Source of the DNA: Sporosarcina aquimarina
Lineage (GTDB): Bacteria > Bacillota > Bacilli > Bacillales_A > Planococcaceae
Assembly (NCBI RefSeq): GCF_023715615.1
Contig: NZ_JAMBOM010000001.1
Location: forward strand, 620,001-684,000
Direction: 5' to 3'
DNA length: 64,000 nucleotides
In this document: piece after piece, positions 53,382 through 62,192 of the stretch
Layout of the letters: every line of letters begins with the position of its first letter
Numbering within the stretch: the stretch's first letter is position 1
Program-made: the position numbers and the translations under genes
Notes under the pieces: generated by a model
Database searches by the model: none
Told to the model about the DNA's origin: nothing
What the model saw: only the letters and a program-made list of their open reading frames with translations

Positions 53382-53473
53382 AGGTATCTGGATTCTCTGC
53401 AATTCGAATACTATTAAGACAACTAGAGTTTTAGATGTTTGTGCAGCAGCCTTTTACGGCTCTTGTACAACAT
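53382..53473 (+). repeat. 92-bp hairpin repeat, right copy
   Basis: Direct repeat of 51824-51915, 1558 bases downstream. Its terminal hairpin (53439-53470) keeps the outer stem TTGTGCA/TGTACAA and has GCC/GGC as inner pair where the left copy has AAC/GTT, a compensatory difference. Confidence 0.75.
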
Positions 53474-53555
53474 CTCGATGCAATTCAAATTAACACCAAG
53501 TAGTATAAGGAGGTGGATTTGACTTATTGAAAAGTATGAACCCTTCCTTTTACGA

Positions 53556-53592
53556 AAAAGCGGCCACCCATTAGCGGGAAAGCCGCTTTTTT
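53556..53592. terminator. terminator of DUF4188 gene
   Basis: AAAGCGGC/GCCGCTTTTTT stem, T-runs on both strands, overlapping the stop of the minus-strand gene. Confidence 0.78.
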
Positions 53593-54044
53593 GTCGTCTG
53601 TTGTTCGATAGTAATCGGCATGTGCTTTGCCGCTTTGCCAAGTCCGTATTTGGGCATGTTGACATAGACGGATTCGTATTGTCCTTTACGAATGATATAT
53701 GTTTCGTGGTAGATACCGACTGCGTCATTAGTGGCGGTTAGCTGATTGAACTTTCTCCAAGCTTTTAGGTGATTTTCGTTTCTCGAATAGGCGAGCAGAT
53801 CGTCGAGAGACTGCCAATATTGGATCATTGCGGTTGTACGCAGTCCGAAGTAATTTTCAGCTGATAGAAAACCAAGTTCGCTTTTATGTGTGTGCAGCTC
53901 CCTTATCATACCTGGCATGGAAAGAAAAACGGGCAGCCATTTGTGGATGGAAAGCCTTTTATTGATGCGCATACCGATGATAAAGACAACGATGTCTTCC
54001 GAATTATCGGCTGTATGCCTGCAGGTAAAAATAGATGATAACAT
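53571..54044 (-). CDS. DUF4188 family protein
   Basis: 157 residues. TADNSEDIVVFIIGMRINKRLSIHKWLPVFLSMPGMIREL, LGFLSAENYFGLRTTAMIQYWQSLDDLLAYSRNENHLKAWRKF and VGIYHETYII are the DUF4188 signature, a ferredoxin-like dimer fold near heme/antibiotic monooxygenases. A small-molecule oxygenase role is suspected for the family but not shown. AAGGAGGATTACCTAA precedes the ATG. A possible broken small gene lies directly upstream in the same direction. Confidence 0.82.
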   Translation of the reverse strand: MLSSIFTCRHTADNSEDIVVFIIGMRINKRLSIHKWLPVFLSMPGMIRELHTHKSELGFLSAENYFGLRTTAMIQYWQSLDDLLAYSRNENHLKAWRKFNQLTATNDAVGIYHETYIIRKGQYESVYVNMPKYGLGKAAKHMPITIEQQTTKKRLSR

Positions 54045-54063
54045 TTAGGTAATCCTCCTTCGC

Positions 54064-54249
54064 TTAGTCTTGCACGGCATTTATATCCACTACGACATCC
54101 CCATTTTCGTCCAGCAGTGCAGTCCGCCGAGATATCCATCCCAGCTGTATAAGTAGTGGACGCCTGTTATCTTATCTACTCATATTTAACACCAGATAAA
54201 TAACATCCTGATGTACAATCACGAACCGCTTTTTGTCATGTTCTTTCAT
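54064..54249 (-). pseudogene. possible broken small gene upstream of DUF4188 gene
   Basis: ATG at 54249 behind GGGGGCG opens MKEHDKKRFVIVHQDVIYLV, reaches TAA after 25 codons, and then stays open in the same frame for 35 more codons (NRRPLLIQLGWISRR, LLDENGDVVVDINAVQD) to a second TAA. The text on both sides of the stop looks protein-like and the end lies 20 bases before the next gene. It could also be two chance frames. No family recognised. Confidence 0.35.
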
Positions 54250-54378
54250 CTTAACGCCCCCACTTTTTGTATTACTATCTTTACGTTTCTACTATTATAA
54301 AGTTTCGCCGGCTTCTAAATATCTCAATATGTACCTTCGATTTGCTGTATGCTTATTTCCCAGTTTATAAACCGCCTT

Positions 54379-54416
54379 AAAGAAGATTGCAAAAACCATT
54401 GCAATCTTCTTTTTTT
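54379..54416 (+). terminator. hairpin with T-run ahead of GntR operator
   Basis: AGAAGATTGC/GCAATCTTCT stem with seven T residues, on the + strand just upstream of the operator; no + strand gene is seen before it, so it may block read-through or act on a leader transcript. Confidence 0.65.
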
Positions 54417-54444
54417 GTATATAGTGTATATAAAGTGTATATAC
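54417..54444 (+). promoter_or_regulatory. GntR (YtrA-type) operator/promoter
   Basis: GTATATA at 54417 and TATATAC ending at 54444 form an inverted repeat, with GTGTATATA written twice inside. It lies 35 bases before the GntR-family gene and is the type of site YtrA-like regulators bind in their own promoter. Confidence 0.6.
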
Positions 54445-54479
54445 GATATTTTTAAAAGACGATTGTGAAGAGGGATAGC

Positions 54480-54851
54480 ATGCAGATAATATTATCGAAT
54501 CAGTCAAAGGAACCGTTGTACGAACAGATCATGAACCAAGTCATCTCTGCCGTTTTGTCGGGGGAGATGGAAGAAGGGAGTGCGTTGCCGTCGATTCGTC
54601 AACTGGCGAAGGATTTGCATATCAGTGTGATTACGACGAAGCGTGCTTATGAGGAGTTGGAGAAAGTGGGTTTCATTTATTCCATTGTTGGCAAAGGGTC
54701 GTTTGTGGCGGAGCAGAACATGGAGGTTATTCGGGAGAAGAAATTGAAAGCGATTGAGGAACAGCTCGGAAATGTTATCCGAAACAGTAAGGAAATCGGG
54801 ATTTCCTATGATGAGTTGCAGGACATACTGAAGATTCTATATGAGGAGTGA
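54480..54851 (+). CDS. GntR family regulator (YtrA subfamily)
   Basis: 123 residues from ATG 54480. Winged helix EPLYEQIMNQVISAVLSGEMEEGSALPSIRQLAKDLHISVITTKRAYEELEKVGFIYSIVGKGSFV, then a short C-terminal dimerisation helix pair. The short C-terminus and the ABC genes behind it mark the YtrA subfamily, repressors of their own ABC operon that respond to cell-wall antibiotics in Bacillus. Confidence 0.9.
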   Translation: MQIILSNQSKEPLYEQIMNQVISAVLSGEMEEGSALPSIRQLAKDLHISVITTKRAYEELEKVGFIYSIVGKGSFVAEQNMEVIREKKLKAIEEQLGNVIRNSKEIGISYDELQDILKILYEE

Positions 54852-54856
54852 ATGGG

Positions 54857-55723
54857 TTGGAACCGATCATTGAGTTTACGAATGTATCCAAACAGTTGAA
54901 GGGTTTTGCTATTGAGAATATGAATTTGGGTGTGAATAAAGGGTTTGTCACAGGATTCATCGGCGCAAATGGTGCAGGGAAATCGACGACCATCAAGCTG
55001 ATGATGAACTTGCTGAGACCTGATGAGGGGGAAGTGCGCATCTTTGGGCTCGATTATGCGACCCATGAAAAAGCGATTAAAGAGCGTATTGGCTTTGTGT
55101 ATGATGGCAATGTGTTTTACGAAGGGATGAATTTAAAGGACATTCAACGGATTGTCGGTCCTGCATATAAGCGATGGAATGATGCCTTGTTCCACCGGTA
55201 TGTGGAACAGTTCGAACTGCCACTGAATAAGGCCATTAAGACATTCTCCAAAGGGATGCAGATGAAGGCTTCGCTGGCATTGGCGCTATCCCATCAGGCA
55301 GAACTGATTATTATGGATGAACCGACCGCAGGCCTGGACCCTATTTTTCGAAGAGAACTGCTCGATATGCTGCAGGAAATCATGTTGGACGGCGAGCGGA
55401 CGATATTCTTTTCCACGCATATTACAAGTGATCTGGACAGAATCGCGGATTATATCGCATTCATAAAAAACGGTGAGCTTATGTTCAATCAATCCATTCA
55501 TAACGTAGAGGAAAATTACGGACTGGTGAAAGGCACTGTGGACTTGTTGGACCGGGATACGGAAAAGTTGTTCGTTCACGTGAACCGCACACAGGCTGGA
55601 TTTGAAGCATTGACTTCAAATGTGAGGGAAGCGGGTAGCGTTTTCGGTGAGTCGGCTTTGATTGAAAAGGCCACGCTTGAAGATATTATGTATTATTCCA
55701 AGAGGAGTGAAGTTCATGTTTAA
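54857..55723 (+). CDS. ABC transporter ATPase (YtrB-like)
   Basis: 288 residues from TTG 54857, which is eight bases from GAGGAG (GTG 54848 is too close). Walker A GANGAGKSTTIK, signature FSKGMQMKASLALAL (variant of LSGGQ), Walker B LIIMDEPTAGLD and FSTHITSDLDRIAD. Membrane-peptide/drug exporter type with a C-terminal extension. Its 3' end overlaps the permease start by eight bases. Confidence 0.9.
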   Translation: MEPIIEFTNVSKQLKGFAIENMNLGVNKGFVTGFIGANGAGKSTTIKLMMNLLRPDEGEVRIFGLDYATHEKAIKERIGFVYDGNVFYEGMNLKDIQRIVGPAYKRWNDALFHRYVEQFELPLNKAIKTFSKGMQMKASLALALSHQAELIIMDEPTAGLDPIFRRELLDMLQEIMLDGERTIFFSTHITSDLDRIADYIAFIKNGELMFNQSIHNVEENYGLVKGTVDLLDRDTEKLFVHVNRTQAGFEALTSNVREAGSVFGESALIEKATLEDIMYYSKRSEVHV

Positions 55724-56321
55724 CTTGATAAAACGGGAGGTCATTATTCAGAAAAAACAGTTGCTGTTGTTTATTCCTTTCATTATATTTTTTATTGTGA
55801 TGGATTCGCATCCGGTCTTCATTTTTTTAGTGACCAGTCTGTTTGTACCTTTTAACGCATTGGCGTTTGATGAAAAAACGAATGTCAATGTGTTGCTGAA
55901 CTCGCTGCCTTATACACGTAAAGAAATCATTGCTTCCCGATATCTTGGTAGCTTAGTCTATATGGCAATTGCAATTGGTTTGACAGCATTGGCTTTATTC
56001 GTTGCGGACCGATCCTTCACGTTTTCACATATTGCACTCGGAGCTGGACTGTTTCTATTGTTTTCGGCCATGACTTTTCCGCTGTTTTACATCCTCAAAC
56101 AGGGTTATATTTTTCCAATTGTCATGATCAGTTTTTTCCTATTCGTAGGGGGAGGGCCGGCTGTGTTTGAGCTCGTAAGTGGTTCCCTTCAAGGCATCAT
56201 CCAATTTGTGATGGGCTTATCCATGCCAATCATTCTGTCTGGGTTCCTCGCGATCGCAGCGGTGATTTACAGTCTGTCTTGGGTAGTATCGGCTACGGTT
56301 TATGAGCGGAAGGTTTTTTAA
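55716..56321 (+). CDS. ABC-2 type transporter permease
   Basis: 201 residues from ATG 55716 (AGAGGAGTG). Six membrane helices, N-terminal FNLIKREVIIQKKQLLLFIPFIIFFIV, and NVLLNSLPYTRKEIIASRYLGSLVYM in the first cytoplasmic loop, the ABC-2 permease pattern seen in GntR-linked bacterial exporters. It presumably works with the ATPase just upstream; substrate unknown. Confidence 0.88.
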   Translation: MFNLIKREVIIQKKQLLLFIPFIIFFIVMDSHPVFIFLVTSLFVPFNALAFDEKTNVNVLLNSLPYTRKEIIASRYLGSLVYMAIAIGLTALALFVADRSFTFSHIALGAGLFLLFSAMTFPLFYILKQGYIFPIVMISFFLFVGGGPAVFELVSGSLQGIIQFVMGLSMPIILSGFLAIAAVIYSLSWVVSATVYERKVF

Positions 56322-56655
56322 AACGATAGAATTACGTGAAGATATACTAAATGTAATTCGCTAGAGGTAAATCTAAAAAGAGCATCCAAACACTACTAGA
56401 AGCGGCTCCCAAACAACGAGAAAGCTGATTGTCCGCTTCTCCAACGTGATCGGTGAGAGCACTGGCACTAGTGTAAGGCGCCAGGGGAACAAAATATCAC
56501 GCTTGTTTCATGCACAACACTTGATACTCAAGTCTTTGAATTATTCATCTAATGGATTTAAAACCTTCAAATCTGGGAATACATCAATAGCGACCAAAAC
56601 CATCCACGGATCTACGGATGGTTTTGCTATTTTATTTTTAAAGGAGATTTCCATC
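56322..56655 (+). other. intergenic/leader region before glutamine amidotransferase gene
   Basis: 334 bases without a gene. The only clear element is the terminator-like hairpin at 56596-56640 placed directly before the ribosome site. The stretch 56440-56500 has short complementary pieces (GAGAGCACTGGCACTAGTG, GGCGCC) but matches no riboswitch I know. Confidence 0.4.
56596..56640 (+). terminator. terminator or attenuator hairpin
   Basis: AAAACCATCC/GGATGGTTTT stem followed by GCTATTTTATTTTTA, ending at the AAGGAG ribosome site of the next gene. It may end the ABC operon or attenuate the following gene. Confidence 0.7.
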
Positions 56656-57360
56656 ATGAAACCACTAATAGGCATTACTTCAGACATAGACGAAAACGGA
56701 GAAACCTTCCTAAAAGCAGACTACAGCAGGGCAATTTTGCGAGCGGGAGGATTACCCGTAGTACTTCCGGCGGGACTTGAAGATATCGATGAAATCTGCG
56801 ACCGAATTGATGGGTTACTATTGACTGGAGGGGAAGACGTAAATCCGCTTCTATTTGGAGAGGAGCCCAAACACGAGCTTGGCAAAATTGCCCCTGAGCG
56901 AGATGAGATGGAGATGGCACTTGCGAAATGTGCCGTTGGTAAGGACATGCCAGTTCTCGGAATTTGCCGTGGTCATCAAATTTTGAATGTTGCGCTGGGA
57001 GGAACTGTCTATCAGCACATTTACTCCGATTTAGAAAGAGATTTGTTACAACATAAGCAACAAGCAAATAGAAACTATCCGACACATACTGTTCAAGTAA
57101 CAGAGGGAAGCCGTCTAGCAGAATATGCTTCGGACAAAGATATACTTGTGAACTCTCTCCACCATCAAGCAGTGAAGGAAGTACCTGAACCATTGAAAGT
57201 CATTGCTACTGCGACTGATGGGATTATCGAAGCGTTAGAAAGTACGAAGCATCGTTTTGTGTTGAGTGTGCAATGGCATCCCGAAGCACTCTTCAACCGA
57301 GGGGATGAAACTTCGTTGAGATTGTTTGAGGAGTTCGTTCAAGCTTCTAGCAAATCGTAA
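56656..57360 (+). CDS. gamma-glutamyl-gamma-aminobutyrate hydrolase family protein
   Basis: 234 residues from ATG 56656 (AAGGAG). Class I glutamine amidotransferase fold, peptidase C26: LLLTGGEDVNPLLFGEE, catalytic Cys in VLGICRGHQILNVALGG, and the His/Glu pair in SVQWHPEALF. PuuD-like enzymes split gamma-glutamyl amides such as gamma-Glu-GABA. No polyamine genes are adjacent, so the substrate is open. Confidence 0.9.
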   Translation: MKPLIGITSDIDENGETFLKADYSRAILRAGGLPVVLPAGLEDIDEICDRIDGLLLTGGEDVNPLLFGEEPKHELGKIAPERDEMEMALAKCAVGKDMPVLGICRGHQILNVALGGTVYQHIYSDLERDLLQHKQQANRNYPTHTVQVTEGSRLAEYASDKDILVNSLHHQAVKEVPEPLKVIATATDGIIEALESTKHRFVLSVQWHPEALFNRGDETSLRLFEEFVQASSKS

Positions 57361-57379
57361 TTCATCATAATAGAACGAT

Positions 57380-57418
57380 CAAAAGGGACTGCCGTGTAAC
57401 TTTGGCAGTCCCTTTTGT
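57380..57418. terminator. bidirectional terminator
   Basis: AAAAGGGACTGCC/GGCAGTCCCTTTT hairpin between convergent genes. Confidence 0.88.
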
Positions 57419-57425
57419 TTAAGTC

Positions 57426-59408
57426 CTACATCTTAAACCGATCAATTGCATGACTCAATTCTTCACTCAAGTTCGTCAACGTCTCTGCTGCATCCGTCAC
57501 CGACTGGATCGCACGAAGTTGCTCTTCCGTTGAGGCACTCACTTCTTCACAAGTAGCTGCAGTCTCTTGCGACGTTGCCGCCATCGTTTGAATCGTCATC
57601 GCTACCTCATCTTTATGCTGTGAAACAGTTAGGATCTCAATTGAAATTGCATCAATGGAAGCTTGCATGTCCGCCATTAACGCTGACAATTGACCAAATG
57701 TCGATTCGGTTTCTTGGACGACGACGCCTTGATCACGGAACGTTGTAATCGTTTCTTCCATTTGTTTAGTCACTAGATGCGATTCTTGTTGCAACTGCTG
57801 GACAGTCGTTTGAACTTCTTCAGTGGCACGCGCGGATTGTTCTGCGAGTTTCCGTACTTCCTCTGCTACCACTGCAAAGCCTTTTCCGTGCTCACCTGCA
57901 CGTGCGGCTTCAATGCTAGCGTTCAATGCGAGTAAGTTCGTTTGAGATGAGATATCCGTAATCGTATCCATCACGCCGCCAATCGCTTTTACTTTCTCAC
58001 CAAGCGTTGCAATCGCTGCACTCATAGATTGCAGGTTCGTACCGGACGATTTAAATGTTTCTTGCAACTGTGCCATTTGTGTTTGTCCGTTCGTGTTTAT
58101 GTTGCCTGTGCGTTCCGCAATTTCAGTCATGGACGTAGCTCGTTTTGTAATGTCGTTAATTTGACGAGCGAGTTCCTCTGTTCGATCCGTGGCCATTTCC
58201 GAGTCTTGCGCTGACTTCGATGCCCCTTCTGCAATCTCATTCACCGCGTGCGCAACTTCTGCACTCGACGCGCTAGTTTCTTCTGCGACTGCACTTAAAC
58301 TTTCAGAGTTTGACCGTACATTATCTGCAGATTGATTGACGACAGAAATGATGCTGTGCATATTTGTGAGCATCTGGTTGAAGTTATCGCTGAGCTGTCC
58401 GATTTCATCTTTCGAACGAATATCAGATTGAACAGTCAAATCACCTTCTGCTACTGCATCCATCGAATTGCGTAGTCGCCCAATTGGTTTCAACAATTTT
58501 CCGATGATGAAGTACAAGCCAGTACCTACAATGGCTAGAGTGATAAGTGAAATAATGAGAATGGAAACTTGCAATTGTTTGGCCATGCCCATCAAGTTCT
58601 TTTCTTCATATACGGTTCCAATCTTCCATCCATAATCGGGAAGTGTCTTAAAGACGTTTACACGTTCTATCCCTTTTTCGTCTTTATAAAGTAAGCTTCC
58701 TTGTTCTTTGGTAAACAAATCTTTCACATAGGATACGTCCATCAAGTTGTTCCCACTCTTTGTCGGATGGGAGATGGCAGTTCCTTCGCTATCATACAAC
58801 ACTGGAAATCCATCATAAGCGATTTTAGTAGCATTCAGTGCGGCAGTCATCGAAGAAAGTTGGATGTCTACACCTGCGACACCAGCAAGTGTTCCATTTT
58901 TCTCAATGGCTTTTGATGCGGTAATTACGAATTCGCCTGTTGCTTCATCCACATATGGTTTGGACCATTGGACTTCATCGGGATTCGATGCTGCCTTTTG
59001 GTACCATTCTCGCTCTGTCGGATCGAAACCTGTTAAGTCCACCACCGGAAAGATTCCTGTATATTTCGAGGGGAGGGCGTAATAGGAAGATGATGCATCC
59101 GGATAAATCTCAAGAAATTCCTCCAACTCCTTTAACAGCTCATTTTCAGTGATTTCTCCGCCCTCAGGACCGGTAAAGTTCATGAGTTTATCTGACGTTG
59201 TAACGAGGTTAATTCCTTTCCCGTACTGGTTAAGAAACGTTTCTACAGAATAGCCCATCTGATCAGCCAAACCTTCGCTCGAATCAATTACGCGCTCTAA
59301 AGAACGTTTTTTTACTTGGTCGTTCAGCATGTATGCCATTAGGGCCATACCTACTAAAAAGAGTACGATTGTTGCTAGAATAATTTTTGTTTTCAGCGAC
59401 TTCGCCAT
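57426..59408 (-). CDS. methyl-accepting chemotaxis protein with dCache domain (A)
   Basis: 660 residues from ATG 59408. Membrane helix about 8-28; extracellular double-Cache domain (about 30-275) with [28 protein letters not shown] and [21 protein letters not shown]; second helix about 278-302; HAMP; MA domain with [21 protein letters not shown]. Such sensors often bind amino acids or organic acids; the ligand is unknown. Close paralogue of the receptor just upstream, from a tandem duplication. Confidence 0.93.
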   Translation of the reverse strand: MAKSLKTKIILATIVLFLVGMALMAYMLNDQVKKRSLERVIDSSEGLADQMGYSVETFLNQYGKGINLVTTSDKLMNFTGPEGGEITENELLKELEEFLEIYPDASSSYYALPSKYTGIFPVVDLTGFDPTEREWYQKAASNPDEVQWSKPYVDEATGEFVITASKAIEKNGTLAGVAGVDIQLSSMTAALNATKIAYDGFPVLYDSEGTAISHPTKSGNNLMDVSYVKDLFTKEQGSLLYKDEKGIERVNVFKTLPDYGWKIGTVYEEKNLMGMAKQLQVSILIISLITLAIVGTGLYFIIGKLLKPIGRLRNSMDAVAEGDLTVQSDIRSKDEIGQLSDNFNQMLTNMHSIISVVNQSADNVRSNSESLSAVAEETSASSAEVAHAVNEIAEGASKSAQDSEMATDRTEELARQINDITKRATSMTEIAERTGNINTNGQTQMAQLQETFKSSGTNLQSMSAAIATLGEKVKAIGGVMDTITDISSQTNLLALNASIEAARAGEHGKGFAVVAEEVRKLAEQSARATEEVQTTVQQLQQESHLVTKQMEETITTFRDQGVVVQETESTFGQLSALMADMQASIDAISIEILTVSQHKDEVAMTIQTMAATSQETAATCEEVSASTEEQLRAIQSVTDAAETLTNLSEELSHAIDRFKM

Positions 59409-59587
59409 ACTCATTACCCTCTTCCCTTGTATTATATGTATATATACTAGTTACTTCGACAATCTTCGCAGGAAGTTGAGTTCGAATCATTTAAATATTT
59501 CTTAATTATAGGCGAAAGAGAGTAAATGAATTGACGGATAGTAGCGGTAGGGATTGAAAAGAAAAAATTGCTAGATTTCAAGAAAAA

Positions 59588-59620
59588 AGAGGCTGCCTAT
59601 TATATGGCAGCACCCTGTTA
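59588..59620 (-). terminator. terminator of chemoreceptor B
   Basis: GGTGCTGCC/GGCAGC stem with TTTTTT on the minus strand. Confidence 0.7.
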
Positions 59621-59628
59621 TACATCTT

Positions 59629-61608
59629 TTAAACGTTAAATCGAGCAATTGTTTGACTCAATTCTTCACTTAGATTCGTCAATGTCTCTGCTGCATCCGT
59701 TACCGATTGAATGGCACGTAGCTGTTCTTCCGTAGATGCACTTACTTCTTCACAGGCAGCAGCGGTTTCTTGTGACGTTGCCGCCATAGTTTGAATTGTA
59801 GAAGCCACATCGTCTTTGTGTTCTGAAACCGTCTGAATTTCAGATGAAATCGAATTGATGGATACTTGCATATCCTCCATCAGAGTAGATAATTGACCGA
59901 ATGTTGTTTCGGTATCTTTGACGACCATGCCTTGGTTATAGAACGTGGTAATTGTCTCTTCCATTTGTTTTGTAACGAGACGTGACTCATCCTGCAATTG
60001 CTGAACAGTCGTTTGAACATCTTTGGTTGCTTGCGCTGATTGTTCTGCAAGTTTGCGAACTTCTTCGGCAACCACCGCGAATCCTTTTCCATGCTCACCA
60101 GCACGTGCTGCTTCAATGCTTGCGTTTAGTGCCAACAAATTCGTTTGCGATGAAATATCCGTGATTGTATCCATTACTCCGCCAATTTCTTTCACTTTCT
60201 CACTGAGTGTGAAAATTGCTTCATTCATCGATTTCAAATTCATGCCGGATGTCTGGAATGTCTGCTGCAATTGAGCCATCTGAGCTTGTCCATTTGTGTT
60301 CATGGCCCCTGTACGCTCAGCGATTTCTGTCATCGATTCAGCACGGTTTGTAATGCCGTTAATTTGACGACCGAGCTCGTCTGACCGTTCTGTCACCATT
60401 TCAGCATCTTCTGCAGATTTTGCAGCACCTAAAGCAATTTCATTCACAGCATGCGCGACTTCTGAGCTCGATGCACTCGTTTCTTCAGCAACTGCGCTCA
60501 AACTTTCAGAGTTAGCTCGTACATGTTCTGCAGATTGGTTCACGACGGAAATGATACCATGCATGTTGATAATCATCTGATTGAAGTTCGTGCTTAACTG
60601 GCCAATTTCGTCTAGGGTTTGAATATCGGATTGAACAGTAAGATCACCCTCCGCCACTTCATCCATGAGTGCGCGAAGACGAGCAATCGGTTTAAGCATT
60701 CTTCCGATTAGGAAATACAACACGACAGCAACAAATACTAAAACGATTCCAGAGATGATTAGAATGGAGGTTCTCATCTGTTTTGCCATTCCCATCAAGT
60801 TATCTTTCTCGTATACAGTTCCAACCTTCCAACCGAATTCGGGGAGTGTGTTGAAAATACTTACCATTTCTTTTCCGTTTTCCTTGTAAGTCAGGTCACC
60901 TTGTTCATAATTGTACATATCTTTCACATAGGACAAGTTCATAAGGTTCTCACCAATTTTTGTGGGATGAGAAAGAGCCGTCCCTTCTTTATCAAAGAGA
61001 ATTGGTCGTCCGTCATAAGGGATAGATGTTTCATTCAGCATCTCCGAAATAGCAGTCAGTTCAAGGTCCACAGCTGCCACTCCAGATAGCGTTCCGTTCG
61101 TTTCAACGGCAAGAGAAGCGGTTGTCATGAGATTACCGGTTGCTTCATCTGCATATGGAGGAGTCCATTGGATTTTACCGGGAGATTCAGCGGCTAACTG
61201 ATACCATGGACGTTCTGTCGGATCGAAAGCAGTAGTATCTCCTTTTGGAAATTGTACAGTGTGCTTGGATGGGGCCGAAAAGTAGACAGCAACGGCATCA
61301 TCATAAGAGCTAAGGAAGTGTTCAAGCTGTTCCTGCAGCTGGGCTTCAGCAGGTGCACTTTCTTTAGTAGTAGTGAAGTCCGCTATTTCCTTTGAATCTG
61401 CAAGAAAAGACAATCCTTTACTGTATTGTGATAAGAAATTTTCTACGGAATCGGACATTTGGTCTGTTGTCCCTTCGCTAGAACTGATGACCCGTTCAAC
61501 GGAGCGGATTTTGATCATACCATTCAGCATATAGGCCATCAGCAGAACACCGACTAAAAATAGTACAAGTGTTACTGAAATGATTTTGGTTTTAAGAGAC
61601 TTTGTCAT
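59629..61608 (-). CDS. methyl-accepting chemotaxis protein with dCache domain (B)
   Basis: 659 residues from ATG 61608 (AGAAGGAAAATC). Same layout as receptor A: helix, double Cache (about 30-275: [50 protein letters not shown]), helix, HAMP, MA hairpin. The signalling halves of A and B are nearly the same while the Cache domains differ clearly, so they probably have different ligands. Preceded by a sigma-D promoter. Confidence 0.93.
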   Translation of the reverse strand: MTKSLKTKIISVTLVLFLVGVLLMAYMLNGMIKIRSVERVISSSEGTTDQMSDSVENFLSQYSKGLSFLADSKEIADFTTTKESAPAEAQLQEQLEHFLSSYDDAVAVYFSAPSKHTVQFPKGDTTAFDPTERPWYQLAAESPGKIQWTPPYADEATGNLMTTASLAVETNGTLSGVAAVDLELTAISEMLNETSIPYDGRPILFDKEGTALSHPTKIGENLMNLSYVKDMYNYEQGDLTYKENGKEMVSIFNTLPEFGWKVGTVYEKDNLMGMAKQMRTSILIISGIVLVFVAVVLYFLIGRMLKPIARLRALMDEVAEGDLTVQSDIQTLDEIGQLSTNFNQMIINMHGIISVVNQSAEHVRANSESLSAVAEETSASSSEVAHAVNEIALGAAKSAEDAEMVTERSDELGRQINGITNRAESMTEIAERTGAMNTNGQAQMAQLQQTFQTSGMNLKSMNEAIFTLSEKVKEIGGVMDTITDISSQTNLLALNASIEAARAGEHGKGFAVVAEEVRKLAEQSAQATKDVQTTVQQLQDESRLVTKQMEETITTFYNQGMVVKDTETTFGQLSTLMEDMQVSINSISSEIQTVSEHKDDVASTIQTMAATSQETAAACEEVSASTEEQLRAIQSVTDAAETLTNLSEELSQTIARFNV

Positions 61609-61644
61609 GATTTTCCTTCTTTCATCTATAATGTTCACAAAGCC

Positions 61645-61672
61645 TATTTCGGTAGATTGAACTAAAAGTTTA
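61645..61672 (-). promoter_or_regulatory. sigma-D promoter of chemoreceptor B
   Basis: On the minus strand TAAA (61672-61669), 16 bases, CCGAAATA (61652-61645); one mismatch to the -10 consensus. Confidence 0.68.
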
Positions 61673-61749
61673 GCAACAATTTAATTATTTTAAAATAGTA
61701 ATTCAAAAAAGAGCATGCTCGTTTTCCATCCTGCATTCCAAAACTCCTG

Positions 61750-61776
61750 TAAACTTCTCTCAATCATTGCCGATAT
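61750..61776 (+). promoter_or_regulatory. sigma-D promoter of flaG-fliD-fliS
   Basis: TAAA (61750-61753), exactly 15 bases, GCCGATAT (61769-61776): a perfect match to the sigma-D consensus. Confidence 0.9.
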
Positions 61777-61815
61777 AACAAATAGTAAAGTGTGACTTTA
61801 GAGGAGGACGGAGAA

Positions 61816-62178
61816 ATGGTCAGTCAAATAGGGGGAGGCCCAGACCGCCAACATACGGCAGGGCAGACGGATGGAACTGCATCCGGAATTGTGACAAAAG
61901 TTGAAGCCATTCACGACCAAGCACAACAGCAAGCATCTAGAGAACAGGATCTCCCCATCAAGAAAGCCAAAGAATTAACAGCGGGGTTAAATAAGTTTCT
62001 AGAGAGCGTAGATACGCAGTTGAGGTTTAAAATGCACGACGAACTTCACGAATACTATGTGACGATTGTAGATTCCAAAACCGAAGAAGTAATCCGAGAA
62101 ATCCCATCCAAAAAGCTGATGGACATGCACGCAGAAATGAAAAAATTCCTCGGACTGCTCATCGATCGTAAAATCTAA
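61816..62178 (+). CDS. flaG: flagellar protein FlaG
   Basis: 120 residues from ATG 61816 (GAGGAGG). The C-terminal FlaG domain LRFKMHDELHEYYVTIVDSKTEEVIREIPSKKLMDMHAEMKKFLGLLIDRKI is clear; the N-terminus is polar and low complexity. It affects filament length in other bacteria. First gene of flaG-fliD-fliS. Confidence 0.93.
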   Translation: MVSQIGGGPDRQHTAGQTDGTASGIVTKVEAIHDQAQQQASREQDLPIKKAKELTAGLNKFLESVDTQLRFKMHDELHEYYVTIVDSKTEEVIREIPSKKLMDMHAEMKKFLGLLIDRKI

Positions 62179-62192
62179 AGGAGTGACTGGAT

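Noticed and set aside
56440..56640. T-box or known riboswitch upstream of the amidotransferase
   Set aside because: No T-box AGGGTGGNACCGCG-like block and no conserved core of a riboswitch I know was found; only the terminator hairpin is firm.
56675..57193. 172-codon antisense frame in the amidotransferase gene
   Set aside because: Antisense shadow; the + strand frame has catalytic motifs and a ribosome site.
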